Positions 1-11,541 of a stretch of 64,000 bases of DNA are shown here, piece by piece. Position numbers and translations under genes: made by a program. The DNA is taken from the NCBI GenBank assembly GCA_000023185.1, contig CP001622.1, forward strand, positions 1,922,001-1,986,000. The letters run 5' to 3'. Under the pieces are notes generated by a model. That model saw only the letters and a program-made list of their open reading frames with translations, was not told the DNA's origin and ran no database searches. Source of the stretch: Rhizobium leguminosarum bv. trifolii WSM1325 (GTDB taxonomy: Bacteria > Pseudomonadota > Alphaproteobacteria > Rhizobiales > Rhizobiaceae). The first letter of the stretch is position 1. Each line of letters starts with the position of its first letter.

Positions 1-126
1 AAGCGGGGATTCCGATTTGGCAAATATCCCGCGGCGGCCCGCGGCGGATTTGTCCGGTCCGGCCGCGCAACTTGCATGTTTTACCCTCTTTAAGCCGCAA
101 AAGCCTGTTCAAAACGCGCTGTGAAA

Positions 127-156
127 TTGGCGCGGCAACAGGCTTTCCGCTATAAA
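127..156 (+). promoter_or_regulatory. candidate sigma-70 promoter of gyrA
   Basis: TTGGCG at 127-132 and CTATAA at 150-155 are 17 bases apart, close to the rhizobial housekeeping pattern CTTGAC-N17-CTATAT. Transcription would begin near 162, giving a leader of about 30 bases before gyrA. Found by eye; nothing else in the first 190 bases looks like a gene. Confidence 0.4.
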
Positions 157-191
157 TCTTCAAGTGATTCTAGAAGAGATCGTGATCTGTT

Positions 192-3029
<2,838 letters not shown>

Positions 3030-3040
3030 TCAAATGAACG

Positions 3041-3066
3041 GGGCGGCTTCGAGCCGCCCTTTTCTT
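3041..3066 (+). terminator. rho-independent terminator of gyrA
   Basis: Perfect 8-bp stem GGGCGGCT / AGCCGCCC with a 3-base loop, followed by TTTTCTTTTC. It lies 11 bases after the gyrA stop codon. Confidence 0.85.
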
Positions 3067-3101
3067 TTCAAATCGGAGATGGTTCGGGACACGCCCAAAG
3101 A

Positions 3102-3132
3102 AAAAGCCGGACGCTGTGTGGCATCCGGCTTT
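3102..3132 (-). terminator. rho-independent terminator of the small membrane-protein genes
   Basis: On the minus strand AAAGCCGGATGC and GCGTCCGGCTTT form a 12-bp stem with one mismatch and a 6-base loop, followed by TTCTTT. It sits downstream of the two short genes at 3195-3335 and 3366-3521 and supports their being a real transcription unit facing gyrA. Confidence 0.7.
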
Positions 3133-3194
3133 GAATGGCCCTGGCGACGGAAGGGTGCCGCTCAAGGGTGGGAGAGGGCAGTAAGCGAGGAATG

Positions 3195-3335
3195 TCAGAA
3201 TGCTCTATGTTTTTCATTCAGAGCCTTCACCTCTTCGCCTTCGCGCCGGAGCGCTGAAATCGTCGAGGCCACAGACACGATGAACATGACGCTGATAAGG
3301 GCGGTGAGCATTGTCAAGATCGTGAACATAGGCAT
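3195..3335 (-). CDS. 46-residue single-pass membrane protein, function unknown
   Basis: Very short gene starting MPMFTILTMLTALISVMF. Residues 3-25 form one hydrophobic helix, followed by a basic and acidic tail (LRREGEEVKALNEKHRAF) that should lie on the cytoplasmic side. The start is backed by AGGAAAGGA directly upstream. It is the second gene of a leftward pair 30 bases after the 51-residue gene, and a terminator lies about 60 bases past its stop. I do not recognise a family. The ribosome site, spacing and terminator are the support for calling it a gene. Confidence 0.6.
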   Translation of the reverse strand: MPMFTILTMLTALISVMFIVSVASTISALRREGEEVKALNEKHRAF

Positions 3336-3365
3336 TCCTTTCCTGGGGAGTTGCGTTCTCGCCCC

Positions 3366-3521
3366 TCAGTACTGGCCCAGCACGGCCGTCCGGGCCGAAG
3401 CGTAGGGTCCATAAACCTTGGACGTATCAACCTTCTGATCATAGAGAGCGACAGTTGCGGTCAGCATGCCCGTGACCATTACCATCCAGAGCACGTTAAT
3501 CATCGTAATCTTGCCGGGCAT
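3366..3521 (-). CDS. 51-residue single-pass membrane protein, function unknown
   Basis: Short gene starting MPGKITMINVLWMVMVTGML. One membrane helix spans about residues 6-26, followed by a hydrophilic tail ending in RTAVLGQY. The start is preceded by GGAAGGA six bases upstream, a good ribosome site. It is the promoter-proximal member of the leftward pair with the 46-residue gene, and a third small membrane protein (3645-3827) may lie upstream. Family unknown. A regulator of a membrane complex would be typical for this size, but that is speculation. Confidence 0.6.
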   Translation of the reverse strand: MPGKITMINVLWMVMVTGMLTATVALYDQKVDTSKVYGPYASARTAVLGQY

Positions 3522-3644
3522 TTTTAATCCTTCCGCGCCGCTCTAATGTATCGGTTGAATGAACGCATCCGTCTGTAAATGGTTCCGCCGGATGTTGATC
3601 GGGTGTTTACCAATGCCGATCTGAAGCGACCTTGAATGTCTCGT

Positions 3645-3827
3645 TCATCTGGCATTCAGATTCGCAGCTCGTTTTTCGCGCAGCCGAACCTGGATGCGCA
3701 CGATCGCCGCGTGCTCGGCAAGCTCCGGCCGCACCCAGCTCATCTCGTATCGATCGGCGAAATAGCCATAGGCCATCTCGGCGGCGAGGGAGGAAACGAC
3801 GGCAAGTGCAACAAGCACGATCAGCAT
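3645..3827 (-). CDS. putative 60-residue membrane protein
   Basis: Opens with MLIVLVALAVVSSLAAEMAY, a clear membrane helix or signal anchor, then a polar stretch (ADRYEMSWVRPELAEHAA) and a basic C-terminus (RLREKRAANLNAR). The ribosome site is poor, which is the main doubt. It reads the same way as the two short membrane-protein genes downstream, 123 bases from the first of them. The opposite strand of this stretch also carries long open frames, but they lack plausible starts and similarity to known proteins. Confidence 0.4.
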   Translation of the reverse strand: MLIVLVALAVVSSLAAEMAYGYFADRYEMSWVRPELAEHAAIVRIQVRLREKRAANLNAR

Positions 3828-4068
3828 GGATCTGGTCTTTCAGGGAGCGCGGATGCCGGAATGGCATCGGCTGCTTTGATGATCGGAGTTAAACAGATCC
3901 TATCTGAAACGGTCTTGAACGGGCCATTCATCCGTCGTTTAACCGCCCGGCGCATAACGGCCTTTTACGTGTCCGAAAAGACGCGCGGCGCTCTGGCCGG
4001 AGCTGGGCAAATCACTTGCGAGAAGGCGTCATCCGTGACAAAAGGCGTCAAACCAACGGTCGGGCCAC

Positions 4069-4563
4069 ATGACGACAGCTTTCTATCCGGGGTCCTTCGA
4101 CCCGATCACCAATGGGCATGTGGATGTTCTGGTCCAGGCGCTCAACGTCGCAGAAAAGGTGATCGTCGGGATCGGCATCCATCCCGGCAAGGCGCCGCTC
4201 TTCTCCTTCGAAGAGAGAGCAGAGCTGATCCGCTGTTCGCTGGCCGAGGCGCTGCCCGGCAAGACCGGCGACATCGCCGTCGTCGCCTTCGACAATCTTG
4301 TCGTCGATGCCGCTCGCACCCATGGCGCCACGCTGTTGATCCGCGGTCTTCGCGACGGCACCGATCTCGATTACGAAATGCAGATGGCCGGCATGAACCG
4401 GACGATGGCGCCCGATATTCAGACCATCTTTTTGCCGGCGGGCACTGCCTCGCGGCCCATTACCGCCACATTGGTCCGCCAGATCGCCGCCATGGGCGGC
4501 GATGTCAGCGCTTTCGTGCCGGCCGCCGTCTTGCAAGCCCTCACATCCAAGCGCCCAAACTAG
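4069..4563 (+). CDS. coaD: phosphopantetheine adenylyltransferase
   Basis: Fourth step of coenzyme A synthesis: joins ATP and 4'-phosphopantetheine to dephospho-CoA. The 164-residue protein has the normal family length. It begins [20 protein letters not shown], containing the nucleotidyltransferase signature SFDPITNGH (T/HxGH type), and has [22 protein letters not shown] in the substrate-binding half. The end carries a conserved-looking [18 protein letters not shown]. No clear ribosome site precedes the ATG, but the motif starts right at the N-terminus, so the start is secure. It is followed 43 bases later by ppiA. Confidence 0.96.
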   Translation: MTTAFYPGSFDPITNGHVDVLVQALNVAEKVIVGIGIHPGKAPLFSFEERAELIRCSLAEALPGKTGDIAVVAFDNLVVDAARTHGATLLIRGLRDGTDLDYEMQMAGMNRTMAPDIQTIFLPAGTASRPITATLVRQIAAMGGDVSAFVPAAVLQALTSKRPN

Positions 4564-4605
4564 CAAGCGCAAAGACCAGGCGGAACCCGCCGCAATGGAG
4601 CTCAT

Positions 4606-5178
4606 ATGAAACTCTTTTATCTCGCATTTGCCGGCGTGTTGTATCTCGCCTCCTTCGCGGGGGATGCTTTTGCCCAGTCGGCCGATCACTATCTCACCAT
4701 CCAGCTGAAGAACGGCCCAGTCGTCATCCAGCTCATGCCTGAGGTGGCGCCGAAGCATGTCGCCCAGATTGAAGCACTGGCCAAGAAGGGCGAATATGAC
4801 AACGTCGCCTTCCACCGCGTCATTGACGGCTTCATGGCTCAGACCGGCGACGTCAAATACGGCAACATGGAAAAGGGCTTCGATGCGAGCCTCGCCGGCA
4901 CCGGCTCGTCGGATATGCCTGATATCCCGGCTGAATTCTCCAAGACCCCGTTCGTGCGCGGCACGGTCGGCATGGCCCGCTCGCAGGATCCGAATTCCGC
5001 CAATTCGCAGTTCTTCATCATGTTCGCCGAAGGCTCCTTCCTGAACGGTCAGTACACCGTCGTCGGCAAGGTTGTTTCCGGCATGGAGAACGTCGACAAG
5101 ATCAAGAAGGGTGAAGGCCAGAACGGCGAAGTCAAAAGCCCAGACCGGATGATCAAGGTCACCCTGGGCAAGAAGTAA
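4606..5178 (+). CDS. ppiA: periplasmic cyclophilin-type peptidylprolyl isomerase
   Basis: Cis-trans prolyl isomerase assisting folding of exported proteins. Residues 1-23 form a signal peptide (YLAFAGVLYLASFAGDAFA with cleavage after AFA). The cyclophilin fold follows, with FHRVIDGFMAQTGD near residue 68 (catalytic Arg in FHRV) and NSANSQFFIMF near residue 130. GGAG lies eight bases before the ATG. It is followed after 29 bases by the cytoplasmic paralogue ppiB; the two probably arose by duplication and share a transcript. Confidence 0.93.
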   Translation: MKLFYLAFAGVLYLASFAGDAFAQSADHYLTIQLKNGPVVIQLMPEVAPKHVAQIEALAKKGEYDNVAFHRVIDGFMAQTGDVKYGNMEKGFDASLAGTGSSDMPDIPAEFSKTPFVRGTVGMARSQDPNSANSQFFIMFAEGSFLNGQYTVVGKVVSGMENVDKIKKGEGQNGEVKSPDRMIKVTLGKK

Positions 5179-5207
5179 GTTACGAGAGAAACAAGAGGAG
5201 AAGGCAA

Positions 5208-5717
5208 ATGGCCGAGATCAAGGATCCCGAAAACACCGTCATTCTGGAAACCACCAAGGGCAAGGTTGTCATTCAGCTTTTGCCGCAGGTCGCCCCGGAA
5301 CATGTCGCCCGCATCAAGGAACTCGCTCGCGAGAAGGCCTATGACGGCGTCGTCTTCCACCGCGTCATCCAGGATTTCATGGCCCAGACGGGCGATGTCG
5401 AATTCGGCAAGAAGGGCTCGGAAACCTTCAATCCCGGCCGCGCCGGCATGGGTGGCTCTTCGAAGCCGGATCTGAAGGCCGAATTCTCCGCGACCACGCA
5501 TACGCGCGGCACCTGCTCGATGGCCCGTTCGCAGAACCCGAACTCGGCCAATTCGCAGTTCTTCATCTGCTTCACCGACGCGCCCTGGCTGAACAAGCAG
5601 TATTCCGTCTGGGGCCAGGTCATCGAAGGCATGGACAACGTCGACAAGATCAAGCGCGGCGAGCCGGTTTCCGATCCGGACTCGATCGTCTCCATGCGGG
5701 TTGCCGCCGACGTCTGA
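5208..5717 (+). CDS. ppiB: cytoplasmic cyclophilin-type peptidylprolyl isomerase
   Basis: Prolyl isomerase of 169 residues without signal peptide, so cytoplasmic. Motifs are FHRVIQDFMAQTGD and NSANSQFFICF, and the Trp typical of cyclosporin-binding forms is found in DAPWLNKQYSVWGQV. The ribosome site AGAGGAGAAGG is strong. It follows ppiA closely and is closed by a hairpin terminator 15 bases after its stop. Confidence 0.94.
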   Translation: MAEIKDPENTVILETTKGKVVIQLLPQVAPEHVARIKELAREKAYDGVVFHRVIQDFMAQTGDVEFGKKGSETFNPGRAGMGGSSKPDLKAEFSATTHTRGTCSMARSQNPNSANSQFFICFTDAPWLNKQYSVWGQVIEGMDNVDKIKRGEPVSDPDSIVSMRVAADV

Positions 5718-5731
5718 TTGTGATTTCTGCT

Positions 5732-5770
5732 GAAACCCGCCTTTGCGCATAGCTGCGCGGGGCGGGTTTC
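5732..5770 (+). terminator. hairpin terminator between ppiB and queA
   Basis: GAAACCCGCC at 5732-5741 pairs perfectly with GGCGGGTTTC at 5761-5770, with an inner GCGCA/TGCGC stem in the loop. No long T run follows on the plus strand, so it may be partly rho-dependent or act as a processing hairpin. Confidence 0.55.
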
Positions 5771-5791
5771 GCTTTGCCTGAAAGTGCCCCG

Positions 5792-6877
5792 ATGCGCGTA
5801 GACCTTTTCGATTTCGATCTGCCGGATGAACGCATCGCGTTGAGGCCTGCCGAGCCGCGCGACAGCGCGCGCCTGCTCGTCGTTGATCCGAATGCGGAAA
5901 GCCACCTGTCGGATCATCGCGTCGGCGATCTCACCTCCTTCCTGCGGGCTGGCGATGCGCTGGTCTTCAACGATACCAAGGTCATTCCCGCCCAACTCGA
6001 GGGCATCCGCCATCGCGACGGCGCCGGCGGCCAGCAGGTGTCTGCCACACTGCACATGCGCACCGGCCCCAACCGCTGGAAGGCCTTTGCCAAGCCGGGC
6101 AAGCGGATCAAACAGGGCGACCGCATCTCCTTCGGCCATTCCGGCGAAAGCTGTTTCCTCGGTTCGCTCGATGCCGCCGTCGAGGAAAAGGGCGAGGCCG
6201 GCGAGGTGACGCTACTGTTTGATCTCTCGGGCCCGGCGCTCGACGAGGCGATCGCCGCCGTCGGCCATATCCCGCTGCCACCCTATATCGCCGCCAAGCG
6301 CCCCGAGGATGAGCGCGACCGCGCCGATTACCAGACGATCTATGCTCGCGAGGAGGGCGCCGTTGCCGCCCCCACCGCCGGCCTGCATTTCACGCCTGCG
6401 CTGTTCGAAGCGCTCGACAAGGCCGGCATCGAACGCCATTTCGTCACGCTGCATGTCGGTGCCGGCACCTTCCTGCCGGTCAAGGCCGACGATACCGACG
6501 ATCACAAGATGCATCTCGAAAGCGGCTATGTCAGCGCCGAGATCGCTGCCCGGCTGAATGCCGTGCGGGAAAGAGGCGGGCGCATCGTCTGTGTCGGCAC
6601 GACCTCGTTACGGCTCGTCGAGAGCGCGGCCGAGGAAGGCGGAGAGATCATGCCCTGGGCCGGCGCTACCGGCATCTTCATCACGCCCGGTTACCGCTTC
6701 AAGGCGGTTGACATGCTGATGACCAATTTTCATCTGCCTCGCTCGACGCTGTTCATGTTGGTCGCGGCCTTTGCCGGCTTCGAGACCATGCACGCGGCTT
6801 ATAAACACGCCATTTCGACGGGCTACCGCTTCTACTCTTACGGCGACGCGAGCCTTCTTTTCCGGAAAGACAAATGA
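5792..6877 (+). CDS. queA: S-adenosylmethionine:tRNA ribosyltransferase-isomerase
   Basis: Converts preQ1 in tRNA to epoxyqueuosine by transferring ribose from SAM. It begins [20 protein letters not shown], the standard QueA N-terminus, and contains [21 protein letters not shown] and [18 protein letters not shown], both family hallmarks. The ATG at 5792 is chosen because homologues start at MRVDLFDF; an in-frame TTG 18 bases earlier lies just past the terminator stem and is less likely. The stop overlaps the tgt start as ATGA, so the two queuosine genes are translationally coupled. Confidence 0.96.
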   Translation: MRVDLFDFDLPDERIALRPAEPRDSARLLVVDPNAESHLSDHRVGDLTSFLRAGDALVFNDTKVIPAQLEGIRHRDGAGGQQVSATLHMRTGPNRWKAFAKPGKRIKQGDRISFGHSGESCFLGSLDAAVEEKGEAGEVTLLFDLSGPALDEAIAAVGHIPLPPYIAAKRPEDERDRADYQTIYAREEGAVAAPTAGLHFTPALFEALDKAGIERHFVTLHVGAGTFLPVKADDTDDHKMHLESGYVSAEIAARLNAVRERGGRIVCVGTTSLRLVESAAEEGGEIMPWAGATGIFITPGYRFKAVDMLMTNFHLPRSTLFMLVAAFAGFETMHAAYKHAISTGYRFYSYGDASLLFRKDK

Positions 6878-8004
6878 CAGACAACTTCAAATTCACCCTG
6901 AAGATGACCGATGCCGGCGCCCGCCTCGGCCAGATTTCCATGCCGCGCGGCGAGATCCGCACGCCGGCCTTCATGCCTGTTGGTACCGTCGGCACGGTCA
7001 AGGCGATGTATCTCGACCAGGTGCGCGAGACCGGCGCCGACATCATCCTCGGCAATACCTATCACCTGATGCTGCGCCCGACGGCCGAGCGTGTCGCCCG
7101 CCTTGGCGGCCTGCATAAGCTCATTCGCTGGGAGCACCCGATCCTGACCGATTCCGGCGGCTTCCAGGTGATGTCGCTGTCCGGCCTGCGTAAGCTCGAC
7201 GAACAGGGCGTTACGTTCAAGTCGCATGTCGACGGCAGCCTGCACCATATGTCGCCGGAACGCTCCATCGAAATCCAGGGGCTGCTCGGCTCCGACATCC
7301 AGATGCAGCTCGACGAATGCGTGGCGCTGCCGGCCGAGCCGAAGGAGATCGAGCGGGCCATGGAAATGTCGCTGCGCTGGGCCGAGCGCTGCAGGGTCGC
7401 CTTCGGCGAGCAGCCCGGCAAGGCGATGTTCGGCATCGTCCAGGGCGGCGATATCCCGGCACTGCGCATCCGCTCGGCCGAGGCGTTGAGCCAGCTCGAC
7501 CTCAAAGGATATGCGATCGGCGGCCTTGCCGTCGGTGAGCCGCAGGACGTTATGCTGCAGATGCTGGAAACGACGCTGCCGGTCCTTCCTCTGGAAAAGC
7601 CGCGTTACCTCATGGGCGTCGGCACGCCTGACGATATCCTGAAATCGGTCGCGCGCGGCATCGACATGTTTGACTGCGTCATGCCGACCCGTTCCGGTCG
7701 TCACGGTCTGGCTTTTACCCGCCGCGGCAAGGTCAATATCCGCAATGCCCGCCATGCCGAGGATATGCGCCCGCTCGACGAACAGTCGAACTGCCCGGCC
7801 TCGCGCGATTATTCGCGTGCCTACCTGCACCATCTCGTCCGCTCCAACGAAGCGCTTGGTGGCATGCTCCTCTCCTGGAACAACCTCGCCTATTATCAGG
7901 AACTGATGCAGGGCATCCGCAAAGCGATCGCCGAAGGCCGATTCGTCGATTTCATGGCGGAAACGCAGGAGGAATGGGCGAGGGGCGATCTCGAACCAGT
8001 GTAA
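6874..8004 (+). CDS. tgt: queuine tRNA-ribosyltransferase (tRNA-guanine transglycosylase)
   Basis: Exchanges guanine 34 for preQ1 in tRNAs with a GUN anticodon, the step before QueA. The 376-residue protein has the general acid-base motif [10 protein letters not shown], the nucleophile region [13 protein letters not shown], and FGIVQGG. Oddly, the usual zinc site looks lost. Where E. coli has CxCxxC this protein has S305-N-C307-P-A-S310, and the fourth ligand, the His of the IHN motif, is Asn336 (SWNNLAYY). Only one of four ligands remains. The surrounding [13 protein letters not shown] is intact, so the gene is not decayed. The start overlaps queA by four bases. Confidence 0.96.
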   Translation: MTDNFKFTLKMTDAGARLGQISMPRGEIRTPAFMPVGTVGTVKAMYLDQVRETGADIILGNTYHLMLRPTAERVARLGGLHKLIRWEHPILTDSGGFQVMSLSGLRKLDEQGVTFKSHVDGSLHHMSPERSIEIQGLLGSDIQMQLDECVALPAEPKEIERAMEMSLRWAERCRVAFGEQPGKAMFGIVQGGDIPALRIRSAEALSQLDLKGYAIGGLAVGEPQDVMLQMLETTLPVLPLEKPRYLMGVGTPDDILKSVARGIDMFDCVMPTRSGRHGLAFTRRGKVNIRNARHAEDMRPLDEQSNCPASRDYSRAYLHHLVRSNEALGGMLLSWNNLAYYQELMQGIRKAIAEGRFVDFMAETQEEWARGDLEPV

Positions 8005-8006
8005 GT

Positions 8007-9092
8007 CTATTCCGCCCCCGCGTTGCTTACCGCAGGAACTGCGGACGCCGGGTTTGGCACAACCATCATTTTAAGTTTTTTGCGCACTGGCTCGTCGAAG
8101 TGAATAGCGGCGATGCCAGCCACAATGAAAATTCCGACTACGACGACCATACCGGCTGCCGGAGAAGCAGGAAGGTCAAAGCCCTTTTGCCGCAGTGACT
8201 GCAGCAGACTGAAGATGGGGCTATGCAGGATATAAATCGGATAGGAAAGCCTCCCGAGCCAACGGAATACCAGCTCGACCAGGCCGGTCTGTCTCGTGCG
8301 CATCGCAAGCCAGACAATGGCCGGGAAGACCACGAGGCATATTAAAAAATCAAAATACGGGAAACCGAAGAATATGCGGGCTGGTATGTTGGTTATGAAG
8401 ATCAGACAAGCACAGAGAAAAAGGCCTATAACGTTGCCGTTATTGGCTGTATTCGGTTTCTGGACCTCATATAACCTGTAAAGGCAGATTCCGAGCGAGA
8501 ACGAGAACAGCACTCTTGAAAAGCCAAATCTGAAATCGCCCGCCTCGGGACCAATATCGAAATTACCTCCGACCAATGCCCCATAGATGGTGATGCCGGC
8601 CGCCGCCAGGGCGATGGCGAGCAAGCTTCTGAATGACAGTCGTATCAGAAGCATGGAGAACAGCACTCCGGCCCAGAGCTCGAAGAAGAGTGACCAGCTA
8701 GGCCCGTTGAAGGGAAAGATACCTTCCTGGCTTGCGCTTGGAATGAACAGGATTGCCCTCAGCAGAAGGTCCGCCAGGGTGGAGTAGTCCAACCCGTTTT
8801 TAAGTGCATAGCTGAAAAGGCCAATCGGAAGCGAAAGAAGATAAAGAGGATAAAGCCGAATGATACGCTGTAGGAGAAGCCCGGCGGGCGAAATCTGCCC
8901 TGTTATCAGTCGCTTCTCATATGAATTTGTAAGAACGACGCCGCTCAACAGAAAGAAGAAGTCAACGGCAAGGTAACTGATATTCGCCGGGATCGGACCC
9001 AGAGTACCACCCGTGTGGAGGAACATGACCATGATAGCCGCAATTCCTCGCAACGCCTCAAGAGCTGTAAAAAATTGCTTACCAGCGTTCAC
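8007..9092 (-). CDS. acyltransferase 3 (OafA-type) membrane protein
   Basis: Integral membrane O-acyltransferase of about ten helices, of the family that acetylates or succinylates surface polysaccharides such as LPS O-antigen, exopolysaccharide or Nod factor. The N-terminal helix carries the family motif R-x10-H: R15 and H26 in LEALRGIAAIMVMFLHTGG. LLSGVVLTNSYEKR and RLSYPIYILHSPIFSLL are further typical segments. It starts at GTG with GGAGGG eight bases upstream. Its stop is two bases from the tgt stop, facing it. The natural acceptor cannot be told from the neighbours. Confidence 0.85.
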   Translation of the reverse strand: MNAGKQFFTALEALRGIAAIMVMFLHTGGTLGPIPANISYLAVDFFFLLSGVVLTNSYEKRLITGQISPAGLLLQRIIRLYPLYLLSLPIGLFSYALKNGLDYSTLADLLLRAILFIPSASQEGIFPFNGPSWSLFFELWAGVLFSMLLIRLSFRSLLAIALAAAGITIYGALVGGNFDIGPEAGDFRFGFSRVLFSFSLGICLYRLYEVQKPNTANNGNVIGLFLCACLIFITNIPARIFFGFPYFDFLICLVVFPAIVWLAMRTRQTGLVELVFRWLGRLSYPIYILHSPIFSLLQSLRQKGFDLPASPAAGMVVVVGIFIVAGIAAIHFDEPVRKKLKMMVVPNPASAVPAVSNAGAE

Positions 9093-9201
9093 CGCAACAA
9101 CCCTCCGTTGGCACTTTGTTACTCCAGGAGGATTTCGAAATTGTTATTGCAACGAAACCGTGCGGTCGGTTGAGTTTCCACCAAAGAGTGGAAACAGCGC
9201 G

Positions 9202-9630
9202 TCAGATGCCCTTGCTGTCCGCATCGGGCATGATCTGCACGCCGTTGATCCTGTAGCCGCCGTCCGGTTGGCGGATGATCTGGTAGATCGCCGTCCAATC
9301 CTTGCCGTCGCGGCCTGAGATCAGCACCTCGTGATAGATCAGCGCGCCGTTGTCGATCGAGCGGCTGCGTCCGAAGGCGTAATTGCCGGGGTGATAGACC
9401 GGCTCGTAGCTCTTTTTCACCATGGCGAAGAACAGGTTCTTGTCGGGATATAGTGCCCGGATGCCGGGAGCGGCGAAGGAATAGGCGGTCTCGGCATCGT
9501 CCTTGAGGAAGGCCTTGATCTGGGCCTCGATCATCGTCCGCGTCGTGTCGATCGGATCTTCGGCGCGGGCCGATACAGGGGAGAGGGCGGACGCGGCACA
9601 CAGAATGAGAACTGCGAAGAAGGCGCGCAT
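9202..9630 (-). CDS. DUF4864 family exported protein
   Basis: Small exported protein of 142 residues. Residues 1-23 are a signal peptide ending ALSPVSARAED. The mature part (TMIEAQIKAFLKDDAETAYSF, then PDGGYRINGVQIMP near the end) matches the DUF4864 family, a fold related to ketosteroid isomerase/NTF2. Function is unknown. The ribosome site GGAGAT precedes the ATG. It stands alone between the acyltransferase and the ketoacyl synthase, all leftward but with gaps of about 80-110 bases. Confidence 0.8.
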   Translation of the reverse strand: MRAFFAVLILCAASALSPVSARAEDPIDTTRTMIEAQIKAFLKDDAETAYSFAAPGIRALYPDKNLFFAMVKKSYEPVYHPGNYAFGRSRSIDNGALIYHEVLISGRDGKDWTAIYQIIRQPDGGYRINGVQIMPDADSKGI

Positions 9631-9710
9631 GGGGGATCTCCGGCTCTATCGGGGAACGACCTCCGATAGAGTAGAAGTGTAGGCGATTTCTAGCGCAAGG
9701 AAAGCGGACT

Positions 9711-10976
9711 TTACGACCAGCGGCGGAACAGGGCACTGGCATTCACCCCGCCGAAGCCGAAACCGTTGGTGATCGCATAGTCCATCACGACTGGCCGCGC
9801 CGTCTTGCCGACGATATCGATGCCGTCGGCATCAGGATCAGCCTCATCGAGGTTGCGGGTCGGAGGCGCGATCTGGTCGCGCAGCGCCAGGATAGTGAAG
9901 ATCGCTTCCAGCCCGCCGGCCGCTCCAAGCAGGTGGCCGGTCGCCGATTTTGTCGCGCTGACGGCAATGCCGCCGTCGCGGCCGAAGACCGTGCCGATCG
10001 CCGCGATCTCGCCTCTGTCCCCGACCGGTGTCGAGGTCGCATGCGCGTTCAGATGCCTGACCTCTGAAGCCGGGATCTTCGCTTGCCTGAGTGCTGCCTC
10101 CATCGCCCGGCGGGCGCCGTCGCCGTCTTCGGGGCCTGAGGTCATGTGGTAGGCGTCCGCCGCCGTGCCGTAGCCGACGAGTTCGGCAAGCGGTGTGGCG
10201 CCACGGGCAAGTGCATGCTCCAGCGTTTCGATGACCAGGATGCCGGCGCCTTCGCCCATGATGAAACCGTCGCGGGCCACGTCGAAGGGGCGCGACGCCA
10301 ACTCCGGCGTCTCGTTGAAGCCGGTGGAAAGGGCACGGGCAGCGGCAAAGCCGCCGAGGCTCACCTTGTCGATGCAGGCCTCGGCACCGCCGCAGATCGC
10401 CACATCCGCTTCACCGGAGCGGATCAGCCGCGCCGCATCGCCGATTGCCTGGACGCTGGCCGCGCAGGCCGTCACCGGCGCCCCGAGCGGCCCCTTGAAG
10501 CCATAACGGATGCTGACCTGGCCGGCGGCGAGGTTGACGAGAAAAGAGGGCACGGTGAAGGGCGACAGCCGCCGCACGCCGCGCGTTTCGCCAATCCGCA
10601 CCGCTTCGGCGATCGCCGGAAAGCCGCCAACCCCCGACGCGATGATCGTTGCCGTGCGCTGGCGCTCGCCTTCGTCGGTCGGCATCCAGCCTGCCTGTTT
10701 TACTGCTTCCTCCGTCGCCGCCATGGCGAAGTGGATGAAGCGGTCCATCTTCTTCTGGTCCTTGGGCGTGATGTAACGGTCGGGATCAAAACCGGCCTCA
10801 GCATCTTCCGCGATACCGGGAACGATGCCTCCAACCTTGGCCGAGAGCTCGCCGACGATATCCTCCGCCAGCACCCTCAACCCGGAAACGCCGTCGAGAA
10901 GACGCTTCCATGCAGGTTCGACGCCGGTGCCGAGTGGCGAGACAAGTCCCATGCCGGTGACAACGATGCGATCCAT
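9711..10976 (-). CDS. beta-ketoacyl-ACP synthase II (FabF-type)
   Basis: Condensing enzyme that elongates acyl-ACP with malonyl-ACP. From the start MDRIVVTGMGLVSPLGTG the catalytic triad is complete: C171 in VTACAASVQ, H312 in NAHATSTPVGD and H348 in KSATGHLLGAAGG. The C-terminus ends with GFGFGGVNASALF. AAAGGA lies just before the ATG; the open frame extends about 90 bases further upstream but into the HxlR gene. It is not in a fab cluster; it is the second gene after an HxlR regulator with 13 bases between, so it is probably a specialised synthase under that regulator rather than the housekeeping FabF. Confidence 0.9.
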   Translation of the reverse strand: MDRIVVTGMGLVSPLGTGVEPAWKRLLDGVSGLRVLAEDIVGELSAKVGGIVPGIAEDAEAGFDPDRYITPKDQKKMDRFIHFAMAATEEAVKQAGWMPTDEGERQRTATIIASGVGGFPAIAEAVRIGETRGVRRLSPFTVPSFLVNLAAGQVSIRYGFKGPLGAPVTACAASVQAIGDAARLIRSGEADVAICGGAEACIDKVSLGGFAAARALSTGFNETPELASRPFDVARDGFIMGEGAGILVIETLEHALARGATPLAELVGYGTAADAYHMTSGPEDGDGARRAMEAALRQAKIPASEVRHLNAHATSTPVGDRGEIAAIGTVFGRDGGIAVSATKSATGHLLGAAGGLEAIFTILALRDQIAPPTRNLDEADPDADGIDIVGKTARPVVMDYAITNGFGFGGVNASALFRRWS

Positions 10977-10989
10977 TTCCTTTTCCTTT

Positions 10990-11496
10990 CTATGCGTCGA
11001 TGCCGAGATACCAGGCGCGCATGCGGGCGATCCGCTCGTGCACCTCGTCGTCGGCGGCGGGGCCTGCAAGCAGGCTGGTGTTTTCGGGGGTCACTTGTTC
11101 GCCGGTGCGCGCATCGACCAGCATCGTCTCGCGCACTCTGCCGGAAGCGGCATCGCCCAAGAGAAAGGAGAGGTCCTCTTCGGGGATGTGCCGGTTTCCC
11201 CAGGAAAACAGCGTCATCAGAACAGGAAAGAAATCACGGCCCTTTTCCGTCAGCAGATATTCGTAGCGGGCAGGGCGATGATGATAGAGCCGCCGTTTGA
11301 ACAGGCCCTTTTCCGTCAGATGTTTGAGCCGCCGCGTCAGGATGTTCGGCGCCACGCCGAGGCTTTTCTGGAATTCGTCGAAGCGCGAAAGCCCCTGGAA
11401 GGCGTCGCGCAGGATCAGCATGCTCCACCAGTCGCCAACGCTGTCGAGCGCGCGTGCCGCCGGGCATTTGAAGTCGCTGAAGCTTGTCCTTTGCAT
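10990..11496 (-). CDS. HxlR-family transcriptional regulator
   Basis: Winged-helix repressor or activator, about 168 residues from MQRTSFSDFKCPAARALDSV. The early Cys in FKCPAARALD and DWWSMLILRDAFQGLSRFDEF are typical of HxlR/MarR-like proteins; the recognition region is APNILTRRLKHLTEKGLF with wing RPARYEYLLTEKGRDF. The ATG at 11496 is chosen because HxlR proteins start shortly before the conserved Cys; an upstream in-frame ATG lies inside the repeated operator-like region. It leads an operon with the ketoacyl synthase and is likely autoregulated through the three ATAGTNAC repeats just upstream. Confidence 0.85.
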   Translation of the reverse strand: MQRTSFSDFKCPAARALDSVGDWWSMLILRDAFQGLSRFDEFQKSLGVAPNILTRRLKHLTEKGLFKRRLYHHRPARYEYLLTEKGRDFFPVLMTLFSWGNRHIPEEDLSFLLGDAASGRVRETMLVDARTGEQVTPENTSLLAGPAADDEVHERIARMRAWYLGIDA

Positions 11497-11503
11497 GGCC
11501 GAT

Positions 11504-11541
11504 GTCACTATAGCAGTAACTATCATCATGCAAGTTACTAT
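11504..11541 (-). promoter_or_regulatory. three direct ATAGTNAC repeats, candidate HxlR operator
   Basis: Read on the minus strand, ATAGTAAC, ATAGTTAC and ATAGTGAC occur with start spacings of 18 and 12 bases. The first two also form an inverted repeat AGTAACT / AGTTACT. They sit immediately upstream of the HxlR start, where an autoregulatory operator is expected. Binding is inferred, not shown. Confidence 0.45.

Noticed and set aside
9100..9125. Sigma-54 promoter (TGGCAC-N5-TTGC) near 9108
   Set aside because: Only the TGGCAC half is present; the -12 element is missing.
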